This document shows positions 6,556 through 12,507 of a stretch of 14,869 nucleotides of DNA, in pieces (the first letter of the stretch is position 1; each line of letters opens with the position of its first letter). The position numbers and the translations under genes were made by a program. Origin of the DNA: Deltaproteobacteria bacterium (lineage in GTDB: Bacteria; Desulfobacterota; Desulfarculia; Adiutricales; Adiutricaceae); the NCBI GenBank assembly GCA_031288745.1, contig JAITQT010000470.1:1-14869 (forward strand), in the 5' to 3' direction. The notes beneath the pieces are model-generated. The model was not told the DNA's origin. It did not search any database and saw only the letters and a program-made list of their open reading frames with translations.

Positions 6556-7926
6556 ATGAGGAAACTTTTATTGCTTTTTTGTCTAGGCATTTTGACCTTA
6601 GCCTTGACAGCACCGGCCATGGCTGCTAGCGCCATTGATTTCAGTGGTTACGTCAGCTTTTTTCACTCGACTAACCGCAATTTTACCAGAGACTCTTATA
6701 GATATCTCTATGGTAATCTTGATCGTTTTCGCGATGTCGATTCCTTTTTTGATCACAGACTTCATTTGAATGTTCTAATTAAACCTACCGAAGACATAAC
6801 GGTCAACTGGGCTATTAGAAGTCTTAATCACACAAGGTGGGGTACTGTGCCGGTAGGCGCTGGCTCGGGTACTGGTTCTGAACTCTTTACCTATTGGCTA
6901 TACGCTGAAATCAGGCAACCTTGGGGTACGATATCCGTTGGTCGTACAGCTGAACTTATGCCCACTAACGCTTTGGGCTTAACCACTCTTGGTTACACAA
7001 AAGTTATCGGCGATTTCCAGTACTATTACCCATTTGACCCTGTTGGCACCCCCGATGGTATCGTTTATAACCATGATTTTGGCAATGGTTGGGGCCTAGC
7101 CGCTTTTTATGCCAAAGACGAGCATCATCAACCATTATCAGCTGCAATTGGGAACCGTGCCGTAAAAGATGAGGACAGCGAGCGATTTGGTATCGAACCT
7201 AGGTACACGTGGGATACCGGTGGCGTTACTTTTGCCGTTCAATATCAAAGGGACATGACTAATCCGGATGCAACGAGTAACTACGGAATTGTAATTAACC
7301 CGGCTTTCGTGCAAGCCTGGGGCCCCTTTTCAATTCATTTTGAAACCGCTGTTGGTTTTGGCAAAACCAGATATCTTAACCAATATACTGAAAAAGCAGC
7401 TGGCCTAGGTTTCTTTTTAGATGCGGTTTATAACTATGGCGCGGGCGAAGTAACACTCCTTTCTTGGTTTGCCGATGGGACTTCGACAAAAGACAATAAA
7501 TCGCATAATATGATTAACATGGGCGACTTTGCTCCTTTCCTGGTTGCTTTTAACGCTCAGACCTTGGGGACCGGTGCCTTCGCTAACTCACTTCCTTATC
7601 CTTTAGTCCCAAACAATGGTCCAAATAACGCACGGTATAACAACTGGGGTATTGGCTTACTAGGCGTTCATTCTATTAATGATGATATTAAGTTTAATTA
7701 CGGCCTAGGCTATTTTAGGTTAGTTAATGATGATTTAGGTAATAGGGTAGGTAAAGATCTAGGTTTTGAAATTGATCTGGGCATACAGCTTCAACTTCTT
7801 GATAACCTTTCTTTTGAGACCCAATTTGGTTACATGTTTAACGGTAATGCCTATAAGATTATAGGCTTTGATATGCGCCCCAGCGATACCTTCGCTTGGG
7901 CAAGCGTTTTGACGGTTGCTTTCTAA
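6556..7926 (+). CDS. outer-membrane homotrimeric porin-like protein (second of a tandem pair)
   Basis: A 456-residue paralogue of the preceding porin. The signal peptide has RK at 2-3, a leucine-rich core, and APAMAAS with cleavage near residue 24. The mature start IDFSGYVSFFHS, the internal QPWGTISVGR, HDFGNGWGLAAFYAK and GDFAPFLVAFN blocks, and the C-terminal Phe (VLTVAF) match its neighbour. It should act as a diffusion channel in the outer membrane. AAGGAG at 6544-6549 stands 6 bases before the ATG. A private promoter, structured leader and terminator set it apart from the first porin. The pair most likely arose by duplication followed by clear divergence (roughly half the residues identical by eye), which suggests different pore properties or conditions of use rather than a recent dosage copy. 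Confidence 0.85.
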   Translation: MRKLLLLFCLGILTLALTAPAMAASAIDFSGYVSFFHSTNRNFTRDSYRYLYGNLDRFRDVDSFFDHRLHLNVLIKPTEDITVNWAIRSLNHTRWGTVPVGAGSGTGSELFTYWLYAEIRQPWGTISVGRTAELMPTNALGLTTLGYTKVIGDFQYYYPFDPVGTPDGIVYNHDFGNGWGLAAFYAKDEHHQPLSAAIGNRAVKDEDSERFGIEPRYTWDTGGVTFAVQYQRDMTNPDATSNYGIVINPAFVQAWGPFSIHFETAVGFGKTRYLNQYTEKAAGLGFFLDAVYNYGAGEVTLLSWFADGTSTKDNKSHNMINMGDFAPFLVAFNAQTLGTGAFANSLPYPLVPNNGPNNARYNNWGIGLLGVHSINDDIKFNYGLGYFRLVNDDLGNRVGKDLGFEIDLGIQLQLLDNLSFETQFGYMFNGNAYKIIGFDMRPSDTFAWASVLTVAF

Positions 7927-7952
7927 GCATTATTCAGCTTAGTTTAGAATTT

Positions 7953-7996
7953 AAAGACCCCCGTATCTTTATGATGTTCGGGGGTCTTTTCTTTTT
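7953..7996 (+). terminator. strong intrinsic terminator after the second porin gene
   Basis: AAAGACCCCCG (7953-7963) pairs perfectly with CGGGGGTCTTT (7979-7989) around a 15-base loop, followed by TCTTTTT. It begins 26 bases after the stop codon. Confidence 0.92.
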
Positions 7997-8028
7997 AGAT
8001 AGCCTAAATTTTAGTCTAACAGTAGAGC

Positions 8029-8170
8029 GTGTCCGTTCCTAAATGTGAACGTTTAAGGGCCCGTTCACAAGAGAGAACGTTGCGGTGCCAAGCCTATTGA
8101 AAGGGAATTCACATGCCGCAACAATGTAGCCCACTATAGGAGCTTAATAATTTTAACATTAATCCAAATT
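8029..8170 (+). repeat. dispersed element, copy B (5' half only)
   Basis: It matches the first half of 3005-3294 and 11484-11771 and stops matching near 8170, so the right end is lost. The internal stem GTTGCGG (8079-8085) with CCGCAAC (8116-8122) is intact. The first hairpin is damaged (GTTCCT instead of GTTCAC). It lies 33 bases after the porin terminator and 28 bases beyond the stop of the minus-strand lipoprotein gene. Confidence 0.85.
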
Positions 8171-8198
8171 CTATTCTGGCCGCTATTTAACTCGCCTT

Positions 8199-8666
8199 TT
8201 ATGGCTTAATAACTTGAACCAAAGTGGCTGCGGTCAACACTATATGATCGGAGGCGGAGGAGCGATCTAAAAGACCGGCTACAGTAATTAAGGTTCCGCG
8301 AGAGAGATAGGGCCCTGGAGGCAACTCTTCAAAGAGGCACCAGACTATTTCAGGGGCCTTGTTTTTGGGGTGCCCGGCACTCTGACTAAGGCCTAAAACC
8401 ATAGGGTAGCGTACACCCTGATATTGGGAGACGACGTAGCCGGTAAGCGTGACCGGACCTTTTGGTAAATTGACCGCAGGACCTCTAAGGTTGGCGTTTA
8501 AAGTGTCGAGGCTATATTTAGTAGCCTGAGCCGGGTTTACGTTAACCGGGTCGTAATAGCAGCCAGAGAAGACCAAAATAGAAACAGTTAAAACGAAGGC
8601 CGTTAAGATAATGTTTTTTTTCACTTCTTTATCGCCAGGAGCACCCTGGGTTAACCAGGGGAGCAA
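8199..8666 (-). CDS. small lipoprotein with an OB-fold-like domain
   Basis: A lipoprotein signal is clear: KK, a hydrophobic run, then the lipobox LVFSGC with the lipidated Cys at residue 36 of this frame. Tyr at +2 points to the outer membrane. The mature part has the alternating pattern GPVTLTGYVVS, YPMVLGL, EIVWCLFEEL, GTLITVAGLL, HIVLTAATLV, which resembles a small OB-fold (tRNA_anti-like) barrel; this is inference. Function unknown. Start choice: AGGAGG stands 6 bases before a TTG at 8666, giving 155 residues. A GTG at 8624 would give a more typical 22-residue signal peptide but has no ribosome binding site. Between the two candidate starts is a hairpin CCCTGG-TTAAC-CCAGGG. It follows another lipoprotein gene on the same strand. 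Confidence 0.7.
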   Translation of the reverse strand: MLPWLTQGAPGDKEVKKNIILTAFVLTVSILVFSGCYYDPVNVNPAQATKYSLDTLNANLRGPAVNLPKGPVTLTGYVVSQYQGVRYPMVLGLSQSAGHPKNKAPEIVWCLFEELPPGPYLSRGTLITVAGLLDRSSASDHIVLTAATLVQVIKP

Positions 8667-8992
8667 AGGCGTCCTCCTTTTTAGTCTGAAAAGTGAGATA
8701 AGATTAGTCCTAACCGTCGCCCCTATGAGACGACGACTAAGAGCGAACTAAGTTTTACTCCTTGAAACAAGCCCTCATGGACCTGATTGAACCTTAACCT
8801 CGTAAGTGTGGATATCCTGGCTGAGTTCAGGTTCGTTTCGGACTTACTTTCCCGTATCAACCTCTAGTTTTAAGAGGGTGAGAGTGAAAAGGATAGCGCT
8901 GTTGGTCTTTAACCTCTAAGACAACTTAGCGGACTTAGTGTACCCTAGGCCAGCCGAGGGTTTTTACAAACCCCTTTCTTTAGGGAGGGGGG
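8667..8992. other. spacer between the lipoprotein genes, with a small coding-like remnant
   Basis: No intact gene. On the minus strand 22 codons (8778-8843) read VRNEPELSQDIHTYEVKVQS and end at TGA 8775-8777; the DNA beyond continues in another frame with HEGLFQGVKLSSLLVVVS. This may be the tail of a lost gene. A plus-strand frame of 37 codons without a good start also crosses it. Near 8969-8994 AACCCC and GGGGTT can pair over the stop codon of the next gene, but no T tract follows. Confidence 0.3.
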
Positions 8993-9523
8993 TTACTGGG
9001 GACCTGGCTTGGGAGGGCTAAAAGGAGAAATTTTAGCGCATAGTCTCTCGTCGTTAAAATTTAGACAACTTACATTTCTGTTTTGATCCACCCTCACTAT
9101 AGCAACGCAAGAAACCTTGCGGACAGTATCAAAATCAGAGAAGGGCCAATGACGCCAGTAGCCGTGCGGTCCAAAGCCGTAGAAGGGGCCGTAGCCGTAG
9201 TAGCCATAGTAGGGATAGTCAAAGAATCTACCTTGGGCGTCTGAGCCGATGTTAGTGGTGTATTGAAAAACATAATCGTAAAAGCCGGCTCTTTCTTGGG
9301 CCGGATAAATTTGCCTAGGCTTACCCCAGATGGCCATAAGTTGCCCTATGCTTTGGCCCAACCAGGCCTGACTGGGGTCGGGCTTATCGCCTTTTAAGGC
9401 CTTAGCCGGACAAGGGCTAGGGTTTTTTGTGCCATGATTAATGGCGGCGTTTCCAGCATTCTGACCTTGAGGCTGACAAGCTCCCAATAGGACGATAAGG
9501 CCTAAGATTAAGAAATATCTCAT
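8993..9523 (-). CDS. uncharacterised lipoprotein with Tyr/Gly-rich segment
   Basis: A 176-residue lipoprotein. The signal peptide is MRYFLILGLIVLLGAC, with the lipidated Cys at 16. The body has WLGQSIGQLMAIWGKPRQIY (54-73), the pattern of many small lipoproteins in which a helix leads into WGxP, as in BamE/SmpA-like folds. A segment at 100-130 is dominated by Tyr, Gly, Phe and Pro (YPYYGYYGYG). The C-terminal part has Cys at 139, 153 and 162, which with Cys38 could form disulfides in the periplasm. No established function. The frame is open to 9547, but AAGGAGG lies 5 bases before the ATG at 9523, which fixes the start. A promoter-like pair sits just upstream. Confidence 0.75.
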   Translation of the reverse strand: MRYFLILGLIVLLGACQPQGQNAGNAAINHGTKNPSPCPAKALKGDKPDPSQAWLGQSIGQLMAIWGKPRQIYPAQERAGFYDYVFQYTTNIGSDAQGRFFDYPYYGYYGYGPFYGFGPHGYWRHWPFSDFDTVRKVSCVAIVRVDQNRNVSCLNFNDERLCAKISPFSPPKPGPQ

Positions 9524-9557
9524 TTGTGCCTCCTTAAAAAGCAACAATTACAAGTAA

Positions 9558-9587
9558 TTTATAGGCAAAAGGAAGACTATACCCCAA
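9558..9587 (-). promoter_or_regulatory. promoter-like pair for the minus-strand lipoprotein gene
   Basis: On the minus strand TTGGGG (9587-9582), an 18-base spacer, then TATAAA (9563-9558). Transcription would start near 9551, about 28 bases before the ATG at 9523. Confidence 0.4.
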
Positions 9588-9739
9588 ATTATCCCCCTAT
9601 TTTGCTAGCGCCTTTAAGTCGCAGCCCCATAAGACTTTCGGACCATAATGAATAAAATTATCAAAAAAGGAACTCTTCATCATTGATAAAGATAACCGCA
9701 AATTCGATTTTAATCAACCCATTCGAAAAAAGAGGAAAA

Positions 9740-9984
9740 TTAGCCCAAGACTAGAGCGCGGCCTCTTATCAGCCAAAGCTTATAAGCGAAAAATAGCTCC
9801 CCAAGCTTAGCCCCTCTTAAATCTTCTCCAAGATGATTTTAAAAGCCTTTGGTGAGAGAGATGAATTTAAATTTTATCTCCCGCTAAAACCCTCCAAAAA
9901 CCTATCAGTAAAGCCTTCCAGGGCCTTGGCGTAAGGGTCACAGTTATTTCTTACTTTAAATTTGCTTAGGGCTCTTAGGCTAGT
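9740..9984 (-). pseudogene. broken protein-coding remnant, function unknown
   Basis: Two minus-strand open runs adjoin in different frames. The first (9877-9984, 36 codons) reads RALSKFKVRNNCDPYAKALE and GFTDRFLEGFSGR, then a TAA (9874-9876), and carries on in the same frame with SSLSPKAFKIILEKI. The second (9743-9838, 32 codons) reads NHLGEDLRGAKLGELFFAYK and LWLIRGRALVLG to a TAA at 9740-9742. Neither has a start codon with a ribosome binding site. Composition and continuity suggest one gene broken by a nonsense change and a frameshift. The family is not recognised. Confidence 0.42.
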
Positions 9985-9993
9985 TCAAAGGGG

Positions 9994-10051
9994 CTGTAAG
10001 GGCATTTTCAGCACCATTTTATAAAAGGTCTAAACCTTACTGCCCTTACAG
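9994..10051. repeat. 11-bp perfect inverted repeat with nested hairpin
   Basis: CTGTAAGGGCA (9994-10004) and TGCCCTTACAG (10041-10051) are exact inverted copies 36 bases apart. Inside the loop AAGGT (10025-10029) pairs with ACCTT (10034-10038). On the plus strand GGGCTTTTA follows. It could be a transcription-end structure, a small RNA hairpin or a protein-binding palindrome. It overlaps the end of the minus-strand open frame at 10046-10225. Confidence 0.55.
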
Positions 10052-10225
10052 GGCTTTTATGGACCATAGGCCTGGCGTATTAGCTAAGACCAAAGAGAGA
10101 CAGAAAATGAGTTTAGTAATAAAGACCCATTTGGGCAGTCTAGATTTATGTTTTCTTAACCTCAAGGCCAGTTCTCCGGTTGAGAAACTATAGGCTAGGC
10201 AGAAGGTTAAGAGAAAATAATTGGT
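10046..10225 (-). pseudogene. 59-codon open fragment without start, function unknown
   Basis: A minus-strand frame is open for 59 codons between TGA (10226-10228) and TAA (10046-10048). It reads through FSTGELALRLRKHKSRLPKW and then a hydrophobic stretch, ITKLIFCLSLVLANT, that could be a membrane segment. There is no ATG, so it is best seen as the C-terminal end of a lost gene. A plus-strand ORF of 28 codons (10107-10193) overlaps it and has no good ribosome binding site. Product not recognised. Confidence 0.3.
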
Positions 10226-10703
10226 TCAGTAAAATTTAAAGTAACTATATTAAATATATAATAAATTTAAATTTAGATCTTGATGAACCATAAACTAGGA
10301 TCTCTTAGCTAAAGGATTTCATTAGGGTCTTAGGCCTAACCTAATGGCTAAAATTTAATCAATAGCCTCATAGCCAACCGACGAACAATATATTGTATGA
10401 AGTAATTTTTCAGGAACAATATAACCGTATTATACCGGGTTTAAACGACTATTTTCTCTCGGACGAATATTAAATTTAATTTATGATAGAAGACAATAAA
10501 AAGGCTCACTTTGCTTTATCAGCGAAACCCCTATATATTAAGGGAGTTTAAGAAATAGCTCTTTTATAAAAGGCGTTAATAGGGCTTTTGAAAAAAAAAA
10601 TATAACATAACCCATATTTCACAATAATCATAGAAGGGCCAAATTTAAAATATCAAAGTAATAAGGTTATTTTAGATTTTTTTACTCAAGTAAAATAGAA
10701 AAG
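10226..10703. other. very AT-rich stretch, no gene seen
   Basis: Contains a 12-base perfect palindrome ACAATATATTGT (10385-10396), an A10 run (10591-10600) and a 22-codon ORF (10483-10551, beginning MIEDNKKAHFALSAKPLYI) without a clear ribosome binding site. Nothing else could be supported. Confidence 0.35.
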
Positions 10704-10750
10704 AAAAAAACCAGCTCAAGGCCTAAAACGGCACCTTAAGGCTGGCTTTT
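10704..10750. terminator. bidirectional intrinsic-terminator-like hairpin
   Basis: CCAGCTCAAGG (10711-10721) pairs with CCTTAAGGCTGG (10734-10745), with one bulge and one mismatch. Seven A precede it (10704-10710), which are T on the minus strand, and TTTT follows (10747-10750). The minus-strand direction has the longer T tract. No intact gene flanks it on either side, so it probably outlived the gene it served. Confidence 0.55.
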
Positions 10751-10790
10751 AATTTAGGTGATATTTATTAGATAAAATTAACAAAAGCTA

Positions 10791-10824
10791 ATTTAGCTTA
10801 AAAACATAAAATTTTAAGCTAAAT
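10791..10824. repeat. 13-bp perfect AT-rich inverted repeat
   Basis: ATTTAGCTTAAAA (10791-10803) and TTTTAAGCTAAAT (10812-10824) around an 8-base loop. AAGCTA just upstream (10786-10791) can pair with the left arm as well, making a cluster of AGCT-centred palindromes. Function unknown. Confidence 0.5.
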
Positions 10825-11228
10825 AATTATATTTTAAACAAAATTTCGTTCTAAAAGCTAGCCCAAGGGACTAGTTAAAAAAGGAGGTCAAAACAAACGA
10901 GTAAGTACGAAGTCAAAAGCCAAAAACTAATAACTTGAAAAATTAATGGCCAGCCTATGGGAAGGCTAAGCGGCGAGTAAAAGTTAGGGCGGGAATCTAA
11001 GCTGAGGCGGTTTAAGTTTTTTGAGTTCTAGCCTAGCCCTTATTATTCGAGCATGGGTTAGCTAGATAAGGCTTTCCTAGCTTTGGGTTTGCCTGGCTTA
11101 GTTTTCGCTAGTAAAGGCTGACCGAGCTTTTAGGTTCTACCATCATATCGAAACGACCATTGGCCATTTGAATTTTTGTTTGAGACAATCAATTTTGTTA
11201 AGATATAGACTGTATATTTTGTCAAAAA
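10825..11228. other. non-coding stretch, nothing firm
   Basis: No intact gene. A ribosome-binding-site-like AAAAGGAGG (10877-10885) has no start codon at the proper distance. A weak stem CTAGCCC (11033-11039) with GGGTTAG (11055-11061) can form. A TTGGCCATTT near 11160 recalls the repeats in the element that follows. Confidence 0.3.
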
Positions 11229-11466
11229 ATGACGGAAAACCGGTCCAATAAAGCCTATTCCCCAAAAAAGACGGAAAATATGGGCCAGCTAGGTATTACC
11301 AGTAAAAAGGAGACCATTCTGGTTCAGTTTTACAACAATCTTAGTCTGGGGCTAAAAGATTTACTTTTAGGGGAAAAATAACTTAAATATCGTTTAGACC
11401 GTGGACAAGTTTTCCGTCATTAATTGGCCACATTTAACCGTTTATGTGTGGACAAATTTTTCTAGC
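11229..11466. mobile_element. small element with multi-repeat inverted ends, possible IS remnant
   Basis: The left side has GACGGAAAACCGGTCCA (11231-11247) and GACGGAAAATATGGGCCA (11270-11287). The right side has three copies in opposite orientation at a 23-24 base period: TGGACAAGTTTTCCGTCAT (11402-11420), TGGCCACATTTAACCG (11425-11440) and TGGACAAATTTTTCTAGC (11449-11466). Left and right outer arms match at 18 of 20 positions when inverted (AATGACGGAAAAC..GTCCA). Several related repeats at each end are a feature of IS21-family transposons, so this may be a deletion derivative with the transposase genes lost; that assignment is inference. A 50-codon ORF (11229-11381, from MTENRSNKAYSPKK to LLLGEK) lies between the ends but starts inside the repeat and is not recognised. 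Confidence 0.45.
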
Positions 11467-11483
11467 ACCAACAAAAATTTTGT

Positions 11484-11771
11484 GTGTTCGTTCACAAATG
11501 TGAACGTTTAAGGGCCAATTCATAAATGAGAACGTTGTTGTGCCAAGCCTATTGAAAGGGACGACACATACAGCAACAATGCAGCCCCCTATAGGAGCTT
11601 AGTAATTTTAATATTAATCCAAGTTAAAATTTATGGTTGGAGCAGAGAGCAAAGTAGAAACCTCAAAAGAACTAGTGTTAAGCTCTTAAGGGTATGCTAA
11701 AACTTAATTACAACTCGAAAGTCGCTTCCAGCCGCAACGTGGGGAAAAAAACTTTGTGAAAGGTTACAGCT
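11484..11771 (+). repeat. dispersed 290-bp element, copy C (full length)
   Basis: Full-length partner of 3005-3294. Hairpin GTTCAC-AAAT-GTGAAC (11490-11505). The internal stem here is GTTGTTG (11534-11540) with CAGCAAC (11571-11577), compared with GTTGCGG and CCGCAAC in the other copies, so pairing is kept by a G-C to T-A double change and a G-T wobble. The ends TCGTTCACAAA (11488-11498) and TTTGTGAAAGG (11753-11763) pair, with one C-G to A-T double change relative to copy A. It lies about 120 bases beyond the stop of fliS, in the opposite direction. Confidence 0.85.
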
Positions 11772-11846
11772 AAGCTAATTGGGCCTCGTCTAGTTAGGCT
11801 AATAGGAGCATAAGCTGAGCTAGCCTTTAAAGAGGGCTAAAGGCTT

Positions 11847-11878
11847 AAAAGGTTCAACCCCAAACAAGAGGTTAAACC
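11847..11878 (-). terminator. intrinsic terminator after fliS
   Basis: On the minus strand GGTTTAACC (11878-11870), a 10-base loop, GGTTGAACC (11859-11851), then TTTT. Nine pairs with one wobble, 14 bases beyond the fliS stop codon. A second hairpin, AGCCTTT (11822-11828) with AAAGGCT (11839-11845), lies just after it. Confidence 0.65.
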
Positions 11879-11892
11879 TATGCTCTAGTTTC

Positions 11893-12330
11893 TTAAAGGG
11901 TCCTCGCCGCTGTATGCGACAGGGCGGTCGGGTCCTCTTTTGGGGTCGCCTTGGCGGCCTCGGGGTCCTGACATACTACTTGCCAGGCCTGGGCTAAGGA
12001 GATCATCATGCTCTCGACGTCGCTTAGGCCCTGACCGTCGCGGCTGACCTTGGCTTTAAGTAGGTGATCGTTCCAGAACTTATAAATGCGCCTTAGGTTA
12101 ACCGCAATGTCTCCGCCTTCCTGCATGTTGAGCGATTGGTTGAGTTCGGCGATAATATCGAGAGCTCGATTGATGGAAGAGGCTTTTAAGGGGATATCGC
12201 CATTTTCTTGGGCTTTAATAGCTTCCCTAATAAAACGAATAGCCCCTTCGTAAAGAATGATGATTAGCCGCCCCTTGTCCACGGTGGTGACCTGGGTCTG
12301 CTTGTAAATTTCGCTGCCGTAGGCGTTCAT
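11893..12330 (-). CDS. fliS: flagellar export chaperone FliS
   Basis: A 145-residue protein matching FliS along its length: YKQTQVTTVDKGRLIIILYE (9-28) followed by GAIRFIREA is the family hallmark, and the later helices (INRALDIIAELNQSLN, then RRIYKFWNDHLLKAKVS) fit the antiparallel helical bundle. FliS binds the C-terminal end of flagellin in the cytoplasm, preventing early polymerisation and delivering it to the flagellar export gate. The last 25 residues (after VVCQDPEAAK) are Thr/Ala-rich and probably disordered. The ATG at 12330 follows GAGGA. It lies 177 bases after fliD on the same strand, the common fliD-fliS order, and is followed by an intrinsic terminator. Confidence 0.93.
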   Translation of the reverse strand: MNAYGSEIYKQTQVTTVDKGRLIIILYEGAIRFIREAIKAQENGDIPLKASSINRALDIIAELNQSLNMQEGGDIAVNLRRIYKFWNDHLLKAKVSRDGQGLSDVESMMISLAQAWQVVCQDPEAAKATPKEDPTALSHTAARTL

Positions 12331-12507
12331 TGTGGTGTCCTCATTAAGGTGAAGGCCTGGTTAAGTTATCCTTAAGGCTAATAACTTTAAATAGGCCGGG
12401 TAAAAAACTATAGAATCAATAAAAAATCAAAAAAACACTAATTAAAATCTAGTATTATGATTATATAATCTTTAATTTAATAGAATAATAACTTACTTTA
12501 GTTATTT
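12331..12507 (-). promoter_or_regulatory. fliD-fliS spacer with hairpin and possible -10 box
   Basis: Just after the fliD stop, AATAACT (12487-12493) and AGTTATT (12500-12506) form a perfect 7-bp AT-rich hairpin with no good T tract behind it. A 12-base palindrome GATTATATAATC (12459-12470) contains a perfect TATAAT on the minus strand (12465-12460), about 130 bases before fliS, but the matching -35 is poor. fliS may have its own promoter here or simply be read through from fliD. Confidence 0.3.

Noticed and set aside
9524..9547. Upstream TTG start for the Tyr/Gly-rich lipoprotein
   Set aside because: AAGGAGG lies inside that extension, 5 bases before the ATG at 9523, and the signal peptide is normal only from the ATG.
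207..10225. Stop-codon reassignment to explain interrupted frames
   Set aside because: All intact genes here use normal stops at expected ends, and the interrupted frames also need frameshifts, which fits decay.
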